A stretch of DNA of 64,000 nt from Macquaria australasica (Eukaryota > Chordata > Actinopteri > Centrarchiformes > Percichthyidae), in assembly GCA_005408345.1 (NCBI GenBank), contig SEMN01000092.1, forward strand, positions 868,001 through 932,000, read 5' to 3'. A program made the translations under genes and the position numbers. The notes under the pieces are model-generated. The model was given only the letters and a program-made list of their open reading frames with translations, was not told the DNA's origin and did not search any database. Positions 14,542-27,807 of the stretch are shown here, piece by piece. Within the stretch, counting starts at the first letter, position 1; each line of letters begins with the position of its first letter.

Positions 14542-16403
14542 ATGGTGAGCCCATCCCACCTGCACGTAGACGCTGCATCTCCCACATGAATGTTAATCAT
14601 CTTTTTAATTGGCTGCCTTGACTTGGTGACCTCTACTAGAGACGGCAAGACTGCATCACTGTGCTTCTCCTTCAATGCTGTTGTGCTGTTTCCTTACTTT
14701 GCCTGTAGTGTGTGTGTGTGTGTGCGCGTGTGTGTGTGTGGTCTTTTCAGCTTCAGTTCACTCTCAAACAGTAGAGATTGGAGCAGGGCCGGAGGCAGTG
14801 TGACCTTTGACTCCCAGCCACCCTCTTGTCCTCCACTGTCATCATTATCCATCTTCACATCCACACACTCTTTGTACTCATTTATCCAGACTTTCGGTCC
14901 TTGAATGCCCTGCTAATACGTTTGAGACAGGTACTTCACAGACACCTATTGAAACCCTGCAACCAGGAGAGCAGAGGAGAGCAAACACTAAAACGGTTTG
15001 ATTTATAAATCACCTCTGATTAATGATCTACAGGTGATAAGTGGGTAATTGGAATTGACCTCTTAAACCATTTTACCACAGGAAACAGATGTGGCTTTTC
15101 TGACACTTATGCCAATAATGATTACTACTGCATGTCATTTGATTGGTTAGTGTGTGAGAAGTGACCCCGATTGGCCATGTCAGGTGAAACAGTATTTAGG
15201 CATGCATGCAGACATTTATACATCCCCTGCTAACAGCCTTTTTCCATGAACTTCTTCGTTACACAAATAACTGGTGAGCTTAGGTCCAGCAGCCACTCGT
15301 CAACAGCATTCCAGACAATAAAATGCTTAATTCCTCTGGCCTGAATGTTGGCATTAACTTCAAACACCTGAAAGTAGGCTCAGGGAGACCCTGACTGGCA
15401 TGCCAATACAGACTGGGTTAAAAATAAACACACGAAACCAGTCACATCACACAGATGTCCCACATGCGAAAACACACAATTATTGGCAGAATAATCTGGG
15501 AGCTATTTTTACCTGGGTCTTACCTCTGTACCTCTGAGAGAGGAAGAGAGAACAGAGGAGAATATTTCTGTATTTACCAGCTCAGAAATGTGCAGGAAGG
15601 GAAACCACCTTCCTACTCTCTTTGGTAAGTCATGCTAGAAGACCAGGGTGTTTGCATACATTTTTATTTACTCTTTTTCTACCAACAAATGTGTTTTCTA
15701 TCCTCCCCCTTAATTGGGATGGTCTCTGTGAATGAACATAATGTAGAAGAAATTACTTAATTTTGTAACACTGGCATTGGTTGTGATCATAATTGACCAG
15801 TGCGAGGATATGGTATTTACAACATCAGTGCATGATGTGTGGTGAAAAACATCCCTCTTATTTTTTTTTGTCTCATTCTAATGTCACCTGCAGTATCTGG
15901 CCAAGTAAAGGGGTACACTTTTTCCCTTTTACTACTTTCTTTCTTCTCTGTTTTCCCCCTTACTTTCTTTCTACCCATCTTTCCCCACCTTCTGTTTCCC
16001 CTCAGTGTGTGTTCTTTCTCTTTTCTTTATTTGTTGCCCTCTCTCTCGCTGCCCACTGCTCTCTTTCTCTCTGTGTGTGATTGAGGGGACAAGCCATTCA
16101 CCACTCTCTTCCATTACTGTATCTGCAGTGGCCTGAAGGCCACCACATCCTGTTAACAACACACAGGTTACAAACCACAGAACAGGCTGTCTGTCTCGAC
16201 TATGCCAGTCACAAAAAAAAAGCATGACGGAGAGTCACGGATGCATTATAAAACTATACAAAGATGTTTTTTTAATAGATTGTGTGGAGAGGATACACTC
16301 TGTTGTTACTTGTTTGGACCTTATTTTAATGATTCCCAAGTCGCACACATTCCTCTAGTCTAAGCTTGTTATTGCTGTACTACATACAGTAACTATTGAG
16401 CTG

Positions 16404-16446
16404 CCAAGTCCCTCCTGTCAGCTCAACCCCGACAGGAGGGACTTGG
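16404..16446. repeat. perfect 16-bp inverted repeat (hairpin)
   Basis: The arm ccaagtccctcctgtc at 16404-16419 is followed by an 11-nt spacer and its exact reverse complement gacaggagggacttgg at 16431-16446. It lies in the large quaking intron. No function is known. The stem is shorter than a normal pre-miRNA (usually 25 bp or more), and flanking bases do not extend the pairing beyond a possible wobble pair. Confidence 0.9.
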
Positions 16447-18328
16447 TCTGGTCTTGGCCCAAGGGTTTCTCCCCTGCTATTTCTCCCCTCCACATCTCCA
16501 TCTGCCCATCCCTCCTCATCTCCAGCTCTATGGCTCTCCTGGGGGGCAGACAGGTGGTTCTAACCCTAAAGAAACAGTACCCCTGCAGGGAACAACCTGC
16601 CTAAGCCTGGCCACCTCTTTATTTTCTTGGCCCTACGACTGAAAGGCAAGCAGACTTCTTCAGGCAGACTTTTTCAGCCAATCTGGAGAGACTTTGCCTC
16701 TCTGCCTGCTAATATGTGGCTGAAAAACACATGAAAAACAATCTACAGCAGGCATGATCAGATAAAGCTGCACGTCATTTAAATAAACGCTAATTATCAT
16801 CAGATAACTTACAACCATTGAAAGCTTCCCAACAAAGAAACAGTTGATTGCAGTGGCTTTGTGATCATGGGAGTGATTGTGTTTAATTTTAGATTTAGAT
16901 GGATAGAATTTTTTGTGTATGTGCAACCCCCCAGGGGCAGACGTATAGTATGCTCATTAGTTGTTGTGGGGATTGTGTTTTAGAAATGTTTGCTTGCACG
17001 CACATGGTGACATAAGAACAAGGAAAGAGGCAGTGTGACTTTGAATTCCACTCTGCCTGCTGTTCTCCTCATCATCAGGAGTCTGCGCACGGAGCCAGCC
17101 ACAGGAAATGGTGAAAACTCTAAAGCGGGGAAAAGATTCAGATTGCAATAACATTTGTGCTGAATGGCATCTTTCATCTCCTTCCCCACCTCCTCACTTG
17201 TTTTATCCCTCTGTCATTCACCAACTCACTGGTGTGGACAATTGGGGACGAAAGAGAGAAGCACATCAGCATGCATATGTATTGCTACTGTGTACAATCT
17301 AGAGACTTTTGAATTGCAAATTAAGTAAATTACAGGTAATTTGTCACTGTAATCTTCACCTTTTACCGTCATCACTTATACAAACACACAAAGTAAAGTC
17401 TGACTAGTTAAATAAGCCTAAATGTTAAAAGGCTAGAGTGAAGAAGACCGGTGCCGAGTCACTGTCTGTGATAGCTCTGTGTCCTCAGGTTATGAAACTT
17501 CCATAGTCCATGGTCCTGAACCAAACCTCAGCCTCATCACACCGCAATTAGCACTTTCTCTCTTACACTCTCTCTTGAGTTCTTCCTTCCCTTATTTCTC
17601 CTTGAAACATCATCCTGTTGCTAATCCATCTCTTTCCCTCTAAGGGGAATTTGTCCTGTTTCTTCTCTTGTCTCATTCATTTAGATTTTTAAGTCATCCA
17701 AGATCCCCAGTGAAGGTGCATTCTATGTACACAGGCCCTCTGTACCACTTACAAAATTGCCTTGCCCACTTGTACTGTCCTTTTAATTTCAGTTCATACA
17801 CATGCACTTAGGTCCCTAACCACTCCGGTCTCTCACATCATTGTAAAATAACCTGCTTCCTAATCCACCTGGTTGTGCTAGGCTCCTCCAGGGGTTTTTT
17901 CAAGTGTCCTAATACAGTATGCAGGAAGAGGAGGCGGGTAACAAGGCAGGCTCAGAGGCCCAGGCAGTTTTAATCTGCCCTGGTCCTCCAGTGGCAAGGA
18001 GAAGGGTCCCTGCAAGCCCCTAGCCAATCTCCCTGCCTCTCTTTGAAGGTCTCCTTAATCCCCTTACCAGAGAGGCAAGGAAATGCCGACGTGTGTGTAT
18101 GTTTTCATGTGTGCATATGCCTGTGGGCTGAATGCAGGGGATAGGTAGCGGTTAGGACCCTGCATCTCCAAAGGTCCATTGTTGACTGAGGCTTTTGTAA
18201 ATTGTCTCTCGGCCACTGTCTCTTTGTCTCTCACACACACATTCTGCTTTACACTCTGTCCACCCACAGTAGTTTCTGAACTTCACCAGGGGCCTTTCCA
18301 AGGCCAAGCTTCAACATCTTCGAAGTGG

Positions 18329-18332
<4 letters not shown>

Positions 18333-18361
<29 letters not shown>
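18333..18361. repeat. (CA)n microsatellite
   Basis: About 14 CA units lie in the quaking intron. Confidence 0.95.
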
Positions 18362-19246
18362 GCTTTCATCTCTGCCTCTCCAGCGACTGTGTGTCCCAGT
18401 GTTAGGCAGGAAAATAGGATTGTGTAGAGCTCAGCGTTTAGAGAGCCCAAAGGCCCCCCGTCAAATTCAGCTCCTACAGTCTGTGATGCCTTGCCTTGCC
18501 AGCCGTCGCTCAAGTCATTTCAAACTCCATCCTCTCAGTCCCACCAGCCAACTCTGGACTAATGGCTTTCTTTGTCTCCCCCATGGTGTGTGGAGTGTAG
18601 AAGCTTTGCTTCTATATTTTTTTTAATCTCACTCGGGTTCATTTGCTTTGTTTATCACAGTCCCATTCTTTTCTCTTCCTCTTTCACACTGTTATTGTTT
18701 GTTAGCGGTGATGTTTGCAATACTTCACTTGCTGTCTATTGCACTGACTGGTTTTCCCATGGTGGAACTTGGGTTGTGTTCAGTGGGGCACAGCAAAACT
18801 AAAACCAAAACATTTCTTTTTTTCTGTTCAAAAAGCTCAGTTGAAATCCCAATGGGTTTTTTTCTTGGCAGAGAAGGCACACAACATCTGTAAGTTACAT
18901 TATCATCCTAAGAAGAACATCCTTTTCAGCAATGCATTGTAGGGGCTTTACACAGAACTGACTTACTTGGCTCTACAAGCCAGTTGGTGATCCAAATCAA
19001 AAGAATTAAAGTAAAAGTTGGTATTTTTGGTAACATGCTGACACAATTCTGAATTGTAGAGAAGATTCAGTTTCATGTGAATGAACTGAACTCCCAGATC
19101 TGTTCCATAATCAACCTGCATGTTCACATTGTTGATGTGCGTAATTAGAGTAAGTATGGAGGATGTTAGAAGGCTTGTCGACTGAACTGAGCCTTGCACC
19201 TTTGCAGAGATTGACAGTTGGAGCTTTGTCAGGTTGCATGCAGCCA

Positions 19247-19270
19247 GATAAGCCAAGGACAGCCAAGGAC
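19247..19270. repeat. short tandem duplication
   Basis: The 10-mer agccaaggac occurs twice head to tail. It is a minor slippage-type duplication. Confidence 0.8.
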
Positions 19271-21130
19271 ACCCAGGGAAGGTGTCTCAAAAATAGCTAG
19301 TGGTCCTAAAATAACGGTGGTCCTGGGCTGACTACATATGTCCAGGTAGATCCATTCAAAGGGTTCCAGGTTTGAATCCATGACTTGCAGGAGGTTCTTA
19401 GATCCCTGTTTTATGAGAAGGCTCTGGTGATCAGCTCCGAGTCATGATCTCTGAATGATGCAAATCCCCTAGCAGCATTTAAAGCTCCCAAATCATCCCT
19501 GGCCAAATCCCTTCAAGATATTCCCTGCTCGATTGGATGGCATTAAAGGATCGCAGCGACAGAACAATACACCGTCTGGCAGCCTGGTGGAATGAGGGAT
19601 AAAGGAAAGGCAGGAGAGGGAAAGTGGAAGGAGAAATGGAATAGAAGTGGATGAATAAGGTAGAGATTTACAGCGAAAATTCGGAATTTCGGCTGGGAAG
19701 ACAGAGTAAAGAGAAGGAATTTTATTGGTAGGCAGGGAACAGATGATGGTGAGAGAAAGGGGACCAGAGACAGACAGCTGTTTGTTGGGCTTGACAACAT
19801 GGTGGGACTGAATGAATCCTCCTGCTCTTAGCCCGTAACATCATCTGTTTGTCAAAGCCGGTGCAGGCCAACAAGCTTTAATAATATATCTAAATCTTGT
19901 TGTTAAATCTGTATATATTTTTCTAGGTTATTTATATAAAGTTTAATCCGCCCTTAATGCTGTTATGTTACATGGAATACCAGCCCAGTTTCTGAGGATA
20001 AACAAGATCACTCAGAATTTCCGCACAGCTTTTCCCCTTGTACTATTGGAAATGCCTTTGATGGGAGAGAAAAACTGATTTCTTTTCCTTTCACTTCTAG
20101 AGAGTGCAGCGCGCTGGTAGGAAAACACATTTTCTTTCCTTCTCTCCTTTCCTCTCCTTTCTCCTGTCGGTGGCACTGAGTCTGTGTATGCGTGTGTCAG
20201 TTGATATTGATGGGGCTAGCTCAGCGCACCAAGGCTGCCCACTTCACTCTTCTCCAACACAATAAAAGGCTGTTATAAACCCCATAGATCCAGGAGCCAG
20301 TTCAAGGGCCCAGCCTGCGTTGGCCACCCGTACTTTGCATGTTATGGATAACCCCAGAGAAGCTGTGGGAGTAAACTAGCCTCTACCAATTAAATGAATG
20401 CTTCTCTGCAACATATAGTAACACCCTGAGCACTACTGAACGCTACATCACACAGAACAGAGGCAGAACTTTTACTCTGACGCCTTGGCACTTATGTGCT
20501 TTGTTATGATGCAGAAAGTGAAGTATTAGCAGAAGAGTTAGTTCTTGACTTTGTAATGTGCCACTTTCAACTGTACCTCAGTAAGCTGTGTGATTGACAG
20601 TAATGGGGCGGAGCAGCCGTGATGTGTTTGTAATAATCTGACTGGAGCCAGGTTCACTTCTATGCTAATGAGCTAGTGTGTTGGTGGTTTAGAATGACTA
20701 ATGGCGCACATCGCTAACAGAGCTGTCTGGGAGCGAGGAAGGGAGCAAAGAGTAAAGGAAAAATAAAGAGGCTTTACGGGAGTGTTGTGAAGGTATAAGA
20801 CAGTCAGAGAGGAGAGTTGCAGGAGATTGCGTTGTTAGTCTTTGGGGGAAAGGAAAATACAGTTGAGGCCTGATTCCCTTGGCAGATACGTTCACAAACG
20901 CCAAGGAGCAAGGCAGAGGAAAGAAAATTGCCTTTGAAAATGCAGCAGTGAATTTGAGAAAGGACATGCAGCACTTACTCCAGCACACTCTTGAAAGAGA
21001 GTGCTTTTTATGAAAGAAAAAAGGAAAAGGGTTTTGTGTGTTTGTGTAGCGTTTCATATGTTTGTTTTTTTCCTGTAGTTTATTGATACATGGTCATGTC
21101 ATTGAAAAGTGAAAAGGGTTTATATTATAA

Positions 21131-21131
<1 letters not shown>

Positions 21132-21204
<73 letters not shown>

Positions 21205-21210
21205 ATATAT
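21132..21210. repeat. (TG)n(AT)n microsatellite
   Basis: A short TG run leads into more than 30 AT units, followed by ctatatat. The long pure AT run is likely to be length-variable and a weak point for assembly. Confidence 0.95.
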
Positions 21211-21878
21211 CCATCCTTTTAGTACTTGATTAATGCATGGTTTTCCATGAAAAAGAAAAAGGTGTGTGTGTGGCACATATGTATTTTTTATTTTTGTTGG
21301 GGTAGTTTGATTTATAGTCTTGTCTATGAAAACATGGGAATCAGGTTTGCTGCACATGTGTTTTCATTTCTTACCCCAATCCAGCTTCCAAATTTGCTTT
21401 AGTTGACTAGAATTGACTAAACTTTCTTGTCACTTATTTCTTTAGTGTGGAGATGTTTTGGAGCTTGCTACAAGTACTCATTCCTTCCTCCTCTCTAACC
21501 GTCCGCTTCTGGAGAGTGTGGAATTGTTGATAAGTCGTCTTGGCAGCGTGGCGAGAGTAATCATTTTCCTCCAGATGTTAGAGTTTTGGAAGGAACCAAA
21601 AGGGAGGTGAGAGAGGGAGGGGAACCGGAGAAAAACCAGCTGCCGCCATTACCAGTTCCACCCCTCTACATGAAGTCATCTACTCCTCCCTCCCCGAGGC
21701 TCCCAATACCACCTCCTCCACTCCACTCTGCTGAATTCCCCCCCCTCCCCTCTCATTCTCAGTTCTACACATTCTGCCTCTCTCTGTATCCCAGGAGGCA
21801 GCCGGGGCAGGCAGTGTTTACTGCTGAGGTAATTGGAGTAGTTTGGAGAGAGCCTGACCCTGGCCCTGCTAAGGCCTA

Positions 21879-21880
<2 letters not shown>

Positions 21881-21932
<52 letters not shown>
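21881..21932. repeat. (GT)n microsatellite
   Basis: 26 uninterrupted GT units lie in the quaking intron. Confidence 0.95.
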
Positions 21933-21934
<2 letters not shown>

Positions 21935-23015
21935 ACACATGTGTGCATACGCCTGTTTGTGATGACTGGCAGTGAGGCCAGGGAAGGAAAGCAGGCCTTA
22001 GCCAGTGTCAGCCCACTGGGGAACAGACAAATTGGTTTTCACTATGCTGTCTGTCTTTTCTGGTCTCATATTCTCCAGCTTTTCTTCTTCCTGCATATCT
22101 CTCGATCTCTCCACCAACTCAAAGACAATTATTCACGCTCTCTCTTGTACTTGCTCTGCAGCACTTTTTCTCCTCCTGGTACTCTTTTGTTCCACCTCTT
22201 TCTGTCTCTCCCTCTGCTCATCATTTCATCTCTCCGAGCTGAGCTGTTAGCTGAACTGCATAGACGGTGACTCTTGCCAGATATGAGCAAAAACTCCCCC
22301 TCAGTTGCAGCCATAGACATGAGCAAATTCATCCGACCTAATCCAGGCGCCTGTTGTATTTGTCTATGGGTGAGATGGATAGGAGAGGGCCTGGAGTCAG
22401 GGTGTCGGGGAGAGTGAGGGTGCAGCCACTCATCTGTTGCTTATTGTCGTCCACATGCACATACAGCATATAGCATTGAACATAAGCTCCTATTGTCTGT
22501 AATAAATGGCATTAGCTACAGTTTGTAATCATCAACATAGGAACATTTGATCAGGAGTGAGGCACAAAAGAGTCAAGCATGGCAGTGATTTAGCATGCAT
22601 CTAGTGACCTCATCGCAAGCTTGTCAGGTAGTGGCAGTGGGACACGGCTCACCTACTTTAGCTCATCGCACTCCCTTCTCCTCCCTCCTCCTCCTCCTCC
22701 TTTTCCCTCCTTCCCTCATCCCTCTGTCTTGCTCCTCCCTGATAGCTTTTACCGCTCTGCTGATTTCACAAATAGGCCTCATTGATTGAATCTGATTCTT
22801 GTGGATAGAGCAGCTTTATTGAGTGGCTTTCTCGTTGATGGACAGGAGTGTGTGGATGTGTGTGTGTGTGTTGTTGCGCGCATGCATGCTTGCATGTTAG
22901 GGACGATAAAGGAAAACTTCCTTTCCTCATCCCTCTCATTCTGTAATCCAGGAGCTATTCCTCTCCCGGGAATTCCAGCTGCTAGATCATTACAGACACA
23001 CTCATGCAGCATGCT

Positions 23016-23017
<2 letters not shown>

Positions 23018-23054
<37 letters not shown>
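23018..23054. repeat. (CA)n microsatellite
   Basis: About 18 CA units lie in the quaking intron. Confidence 0.95.
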
Positions 23055-23057
<3 letters not shown>

Positions 23058-24222
23058 CCAGTGATGGCTGCGTCTTAGTAAATGTTTTATTATGGGTGGT
23101 GCATGCTGACTGAGGAGTCTGTTAATTGTGGCGGCACCTTGAGAAAGGCAACATTAAAGTGTTAACTGCTTTCCCTCCGTGGTGCTGTTCATCAAACATT
23201 CATCTAAGCTGTGCTTCTGCAGTAGGAAACTGGCCCACTACACCCAGGGCAGCACGCTTTAAGTCAGTCCAATCCCACTCCAGTGGTGTCACCAGCATTA
23301 TCTTTTGGTTTCTCCTGATCTCACGTCTCCTGTCTGCAGCCATTTTGGATCTGCCATCTTGCTTGTTGTGTAGCTCAAACCAGGGCGCTAACACTGCCAA
23401 CACTTCCCAAACATCCACAGAGTACATAGAGAACAAAACCCGAGAAATGTTGCAGCAGGGAATTTGTATTTTGATGGGGGAAAATTAGCTTGTTTCAGAT
23501 GTAAAACAGAAATGATCTGCCGGGGTTTGGGGGCTTTAGCTAACAAACTGTGTTAGTGAGAAGATGGAGCTATATCAGCAGCACTCCTCTGGGGAAACAC
23601 ACATTTCACACACAGCAGCGCACACCTCATCCTAGCAGCAGCATCTGTGCTCTTCCCCTCTCGCTGCCCTCTATTTTGTCTCTCTCCTCTCAACAGGCAA
23701 TGTGCCACCTATGCAGAGTTGGATGGATGGTGGCACCCTCTTGTCCCGCACCCATTTAACCCCCACAACCCTGCACATCCATCATCATACAACATACACA
23801 AACACACATAAAAAGCCCTAACACTCATATCCCAGCATGTAATTGTCCTGAGCAGCAGCATGCAGCCGAGCAGCTTGTACTCCCTCTCATACATACAGTC
23901 TCATCTTGTGAGGGACCAAACAACCCCCCAAATGTGCTCATTATTTTGTCTGAAATTTAAAAGGTTAGTCTCGTCACAAAATATTAAGTGTACCCACAAA
24001 GTCACCAAGGATCTGTGGTTTTCCAGTTTGCACCATGCTCATGAGAGCTAACTTCACTTGATTTGAGAGGAAGGATTAAATAGCCATTTAAATTATTGGC
24101 AGGCCTGTGTGTTAGGGAAAGCTTGCGACAAAGTATGGTTTCAGCAGAGTGGATAGTGTTTATACAGTTCCCCATACAAGACAAATGTTTGATTTATTGG
24201 TCTCTCAAACATTTTGTGCTTT

Positions 24223-24262
24223 GGAAGGGTGACACATGCTTTGGAAGTGTGACACATGCAGT
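24223..24262. repeat. 20-bp imperfect tandem duplication
   Basis: The sequence ctttggaagggtgacacatg is repeated directly as ctttggaagtgtgacacatg, with one mismatch. Confidence 0.8.
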
Positions 24263-25959
24263 CCCCTTCATGATCTGCATATGGTGAAGTTGCGTTCTTA
24301 TTTTGTCTAGTCTTTTTCTCCTTCCTTGCCTCATTTCTCTATTTTGACTAGCAAGTTGGCTTGGCCCACTTCCAAAGAACCACTGACAGAGATTTTAGGG
24401 AGACACACATATACATACACGCACACAAAAAAGGAAGGAAAAAAACAGCTGTTTTGATTCGTGGGAGTCATTAGCAAAGTGTAGCACACTTGTTTGTTGC
24501 TCTTTTTTTATTTGTACAAGGTTGTAGAGGTCAAGATCTGATTTAATTTGGGATGTAAATAACTAAAGAGGAACACAGAGAGATAACGGCACTCTTTTAG
24601 GTGTGATAGGCAGCTATTTCAGGGCTTGTTCATTCAAGTGTTTACAAAGAGATTGCAGCATCTAATTAGTAGTGATTCTGGCTCTCCATTGAGGAGGGTT
24701 TACCTGCCCATATTAGCCATGCTAGCCATTGACCTGGGTCATGTTCAATTAGCCTAACCTGGTTATCATTGTTGACGCTGCATGTGAAGTGGCCCTTTCT
24801 TCACCTCCCAAGGCTGTTAGTGGGGGAACAAAATAGGGCTTGGCAACTAAGAGCAGCTTGGATGTGTGTGCGTGGTTGTGTGTATGTTTTAGAAAAATTC
24901 TTGACAAATGGAAAACACATGATCTAAAGAAACATGTATGTTCCATCACTAGTGTTTGCATTACTAGCCATTTCTCTGTCTTTGCAGGGAAAAGTGTTGT
25001 AGCTTGGAAAAATGTTTGTGCTTCAAGACTTCCCCATTAAAAGAAAAGAGAGACGGAACACAGTAGAGGTAGCGAAGGAGAGAAAGCAGTAGAGAGAATT
25101 TCCTTGCTTCGTTAATTGGCAGCTCTGTGGTACACTAAACATTGCACAGGCACATACACACATACACAGCTGAATACTGTGACTGCTCTGAAGCCACTGC
25201 CTTATATTTAGTCAAGGGAGACCAGCCTCTGTCACTTTTTCTCTTGCTTAACCCTCGCTCTTTCTCTTCCTCTCTCTGTGGCTGTGTTGAAGAGGAGTCT
25301 CAGGGGAGGGCTTAACTCTGAGCCCTCGTTCTTTTTTCCTTTATTTCTCTCTCCCCTTCCACGTCTTTCTTTCCTTATCGTCCTCTGAATAGAGCGGCAG
25401 ACTGTTGTTAAACTTAGTCCAAGAGACAGACTCTGCACAGAGATAGAATAGAGGAACCGAGGAGGTTCAGTATCGGCCTTCCTGCTTTTATTTCTGCCAC
25501 CGCTAACGGGCTGGTCTGCCTTACTCCTGTGTGCACATGATGCGTTTACATGCAGATGCAGTGTGTGCGTACATGAGCCTCCTTTCTTTGTATTTGTGAG
25601 TTGAAATGATGTGTGAACAAGCATCCCAATTTTACCCTTTTAGCAGCAAAAGGCATGAAATCAGTTGTTCACTTAAAGTGGATCTGAGGTCAGAAAGGCT
25701 TCACACGCCTGTCTTTGCACCCTTCAGTTTGGAGAGTAATTCACATAAGGTGCCACTTAAATTATGATGTACAACCTGGAAAATCACAGGGGCTTTTGTG
25801 TTGTCATGGTTATTGAGTGTTCGATGGCTTCAGGGGAAATAGAGTTTGGGGGGTGGAGGTGGTTGGGGGGGTGGAGGTGCAGAAAGGGGGAGGAATGGAT
25901 GGGTGTGAGTGGGAGGAGGGGTGCTATCTTAATTGCTTTCCGTGAATAATTTCAGTCCC

Positions 25960-26180
25960 CTAATTTGGCGATAATGACAGTGGCTGCGGCTTTTGTATTT
26001 ATTTATCCAAACATTAATTGACAGGACTGACATTAGCCAGGGCGGTTATTGCGCATTTGATTGCGCACAAGGGAGCAAAGAAAATTACAGTAATTATCAT
26101 TCTGATATGGATTATGAATATGCATTCCCACACTTAATGTCTCTGTCAGCATTTTAGTAACAACAAGGCACTCTGCCATG
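25960..26180. promoter_or_regulatory. candidate conserved non-coding element
   Basis: This stretch, 260-480 bp before the QUA2 exon, is free of simple repeats and rich in homeodomain-type cores (TAAT, ATTA, TAATTATC). It has the 8-mer attgcgca twice with a 12-bp period (26048-26055 and 26060-26067), resembling a C/EBP-type half site. It looks like an intronic enhancer or splicing element. That is inference only, because conservation cannot be tested from one sequence. Confidence 0.35.
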
Positions 26181-26439
26181 ACAACAGCACTTTAGCTCAT
26201 CTCCATCCCTGTTTCCCTAAACCCAATACAACCGTTGCTTGTGGAGAACAGATGACATGTAGTGTCTAAGTGATTTAGCTGCCCCACTGTAGCTTTTTTA
26301 ACAACACCCGGGCATGTAATTAGGTGAAATGGTCACCATGTGGATTGTTTCAGTTGGCCTGTAAAGGGGCCTCAGCTCGTGTGAAATTAGTTTATGGTGT
26401 GTTATTGTGAATGGACATTAAAGTTTCTGCTTTTCACAG

Positions 26440-26527
26440 GCGGAGGGAGAAGACAATTTGAAGAAGATGCAGCTGATGGAGCTAGCGATTCTCAATGGGA
26501 CATACAGAGACAACAACATCAAAACAC
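26440..26527 (+). CDS. qki2: quaking exon: QUA2 region
   Basis: The 88-nt exon starts in phase 0 with AEGEDNLKKMQLMELAILNG, followed by TYRDNNIKT, and ends with one base of the next codon (phase 1). This is the QUA2 segment, whose helix extends the KH surface and contacts the 5' part of the ACUAAY site. The acceptor is ttttcacag and the donor GTAAGT at 26528. Mammalian QKI reads GEDSLKK and RDANIKS here, so the exon is intact and conserved. It joins 7064-7207 upstream and 27990-28289 downstream without a frame break. Three overlapping or nearby ACUAAU/UAAC motifs lie 58-131 nt beyond its donor, where quaking binding is known to favour exon inclusion in other genes. Confidence 0.95.
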
Positions 26528-26583
26528 GTAAGTGAGCTGCCATGAACACACACATATGCACTCCATCTATTTTGCACCATACA

Positions 26584-26658
26584 TAACTAATCTTTTAACT
26601 GCATAGACCATACTTAATTATAGACAATTTGTTTTTGCTGTATTTCTCATTAACTAAT
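26584..26658 (+). promoter_or_regulatory. cluster of quaking response element motifs
   Basis: ACTAAT lies at 26586-26591, TAAC at 26596-26599 (4-nt spacer) and a second ACTAAT at 26653-26658, itself overlapping TAAC at 26651. Together these fit the bipartite quaking recognition rule ACUAAY-N(1-20)-UAAY. The cluster starts 58 nt after the QUA2 exon donor. The motif match is seen directly; autoregulation is inferred. Confidence 0.5.
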
Positions 26659-27807
26659 ACTGTTTACCTTCATTAAATGAATGTGTAGTCAGATCTCCTG
26701 TGTACATACCTTCATATTATGTCTGACTACTAGCAGACATCTCTCTCAAGCTCTCCAAACAATTCATGTTTACCTACCCAACCATGAGTAGGACGACTTC
26801 CATTCCATTCTACTACTTCTTTCCTCTTCATCCATTCCTCCATCCATCCTCCCCCCTGCAATCCGGATGCAATCGCTCTGTATCACTTGCTCTTGGCGGA
26901 CTCTTTTAGCACATTGCTGTATACCACTTGCTCATCTCTGCATGTTAGTCACTAGCTCCCACATCTTCAGTGTTTGCTCCTGAATCACCAAATGCATAAT
27001 CACATGTATGATTTGGATATAGTAAATCATATACAGCCCAAACATTTAGCTTATTGAGTATATTAGTCCAGAACCTGCGTTTACTCTCTGGACCCTTGGA
27101 TATGTTCTTAATTATCATTCAAAGTTTAATTTAGACATGGCCAATAACTGGGTTCTGCTATATACTTGGGCTCAAATTTATGAAATGTGATTAATTTCAC
27201 TGTTTAATTTTCCTTATTTAACATCTGCTCAAATCGTAGCCATGATGAACTGGCCCACCACCTAACTATAGTTACCATAGCGCTTGATTTAATTGATCTG
27301 CCTTTGGGGAAGCTTGTTGTGGCACAGCTCACAACACATGCTAATGCAGAACCACGTGAAAAAATGATTTTTGTCTGTTCATTTGTACATTATCCAACTT
27401 AAATGGACTGCTGACTGTGTGGAGGATCAACATTCCTTAAGTTGCTAACAACTTGATTGGAGAACGTTCCCACTGTGCTCAGTGAATGTCGTATTCAGGC
27501 CAAAATTCCTGATCAGTCTTTTGTGAAACCTGCTCTCCACTGAGTGTCTCTCCTCTACATGTAGTCAACAGCTCCATTTCTGTTGTGTTTGTGTTGTTTA
27601 TGTCACCTATGCCATTTCCAGTAGATGAATGTGTAGCTGCTGCGGTGATCTGTATGCTTTGAATGCATTGGGATGGCAGCAGCATTTTGTGCTTCTTGTG
27701 TTTTGGTGTGAGGGGTTATTTTTTATTTTGTTTGCCTATGTTGACTTTTCCTTTGCAACAGATTGTGGCTTTTGTGGTTCACCACCATGATCATTGCATG
27801 GACTAAT

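Larger units (their letters stand above)
7208..26439 (+). other. qki2: large quaking intron (19.2 kb)
   Basis: The intron separates the KH exon (donor GTGAGT at 7208) from the QUA2 exon (acceptor ttttcacag ending 26439). No exon with good splice sites and a recognisable protein was seen inside. It carries microsatellites (14480, 18333, 21132, 21881, 23018), a perfect 16-bp hairpin at 16404-16446, short tandem duplications (19248, 24226), and a conserved-looking AT-rich stretch just before its 3' end (25960-26180). Open frames here are low-complexity or lack similarity that I recognise. Confidence 0.85.
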
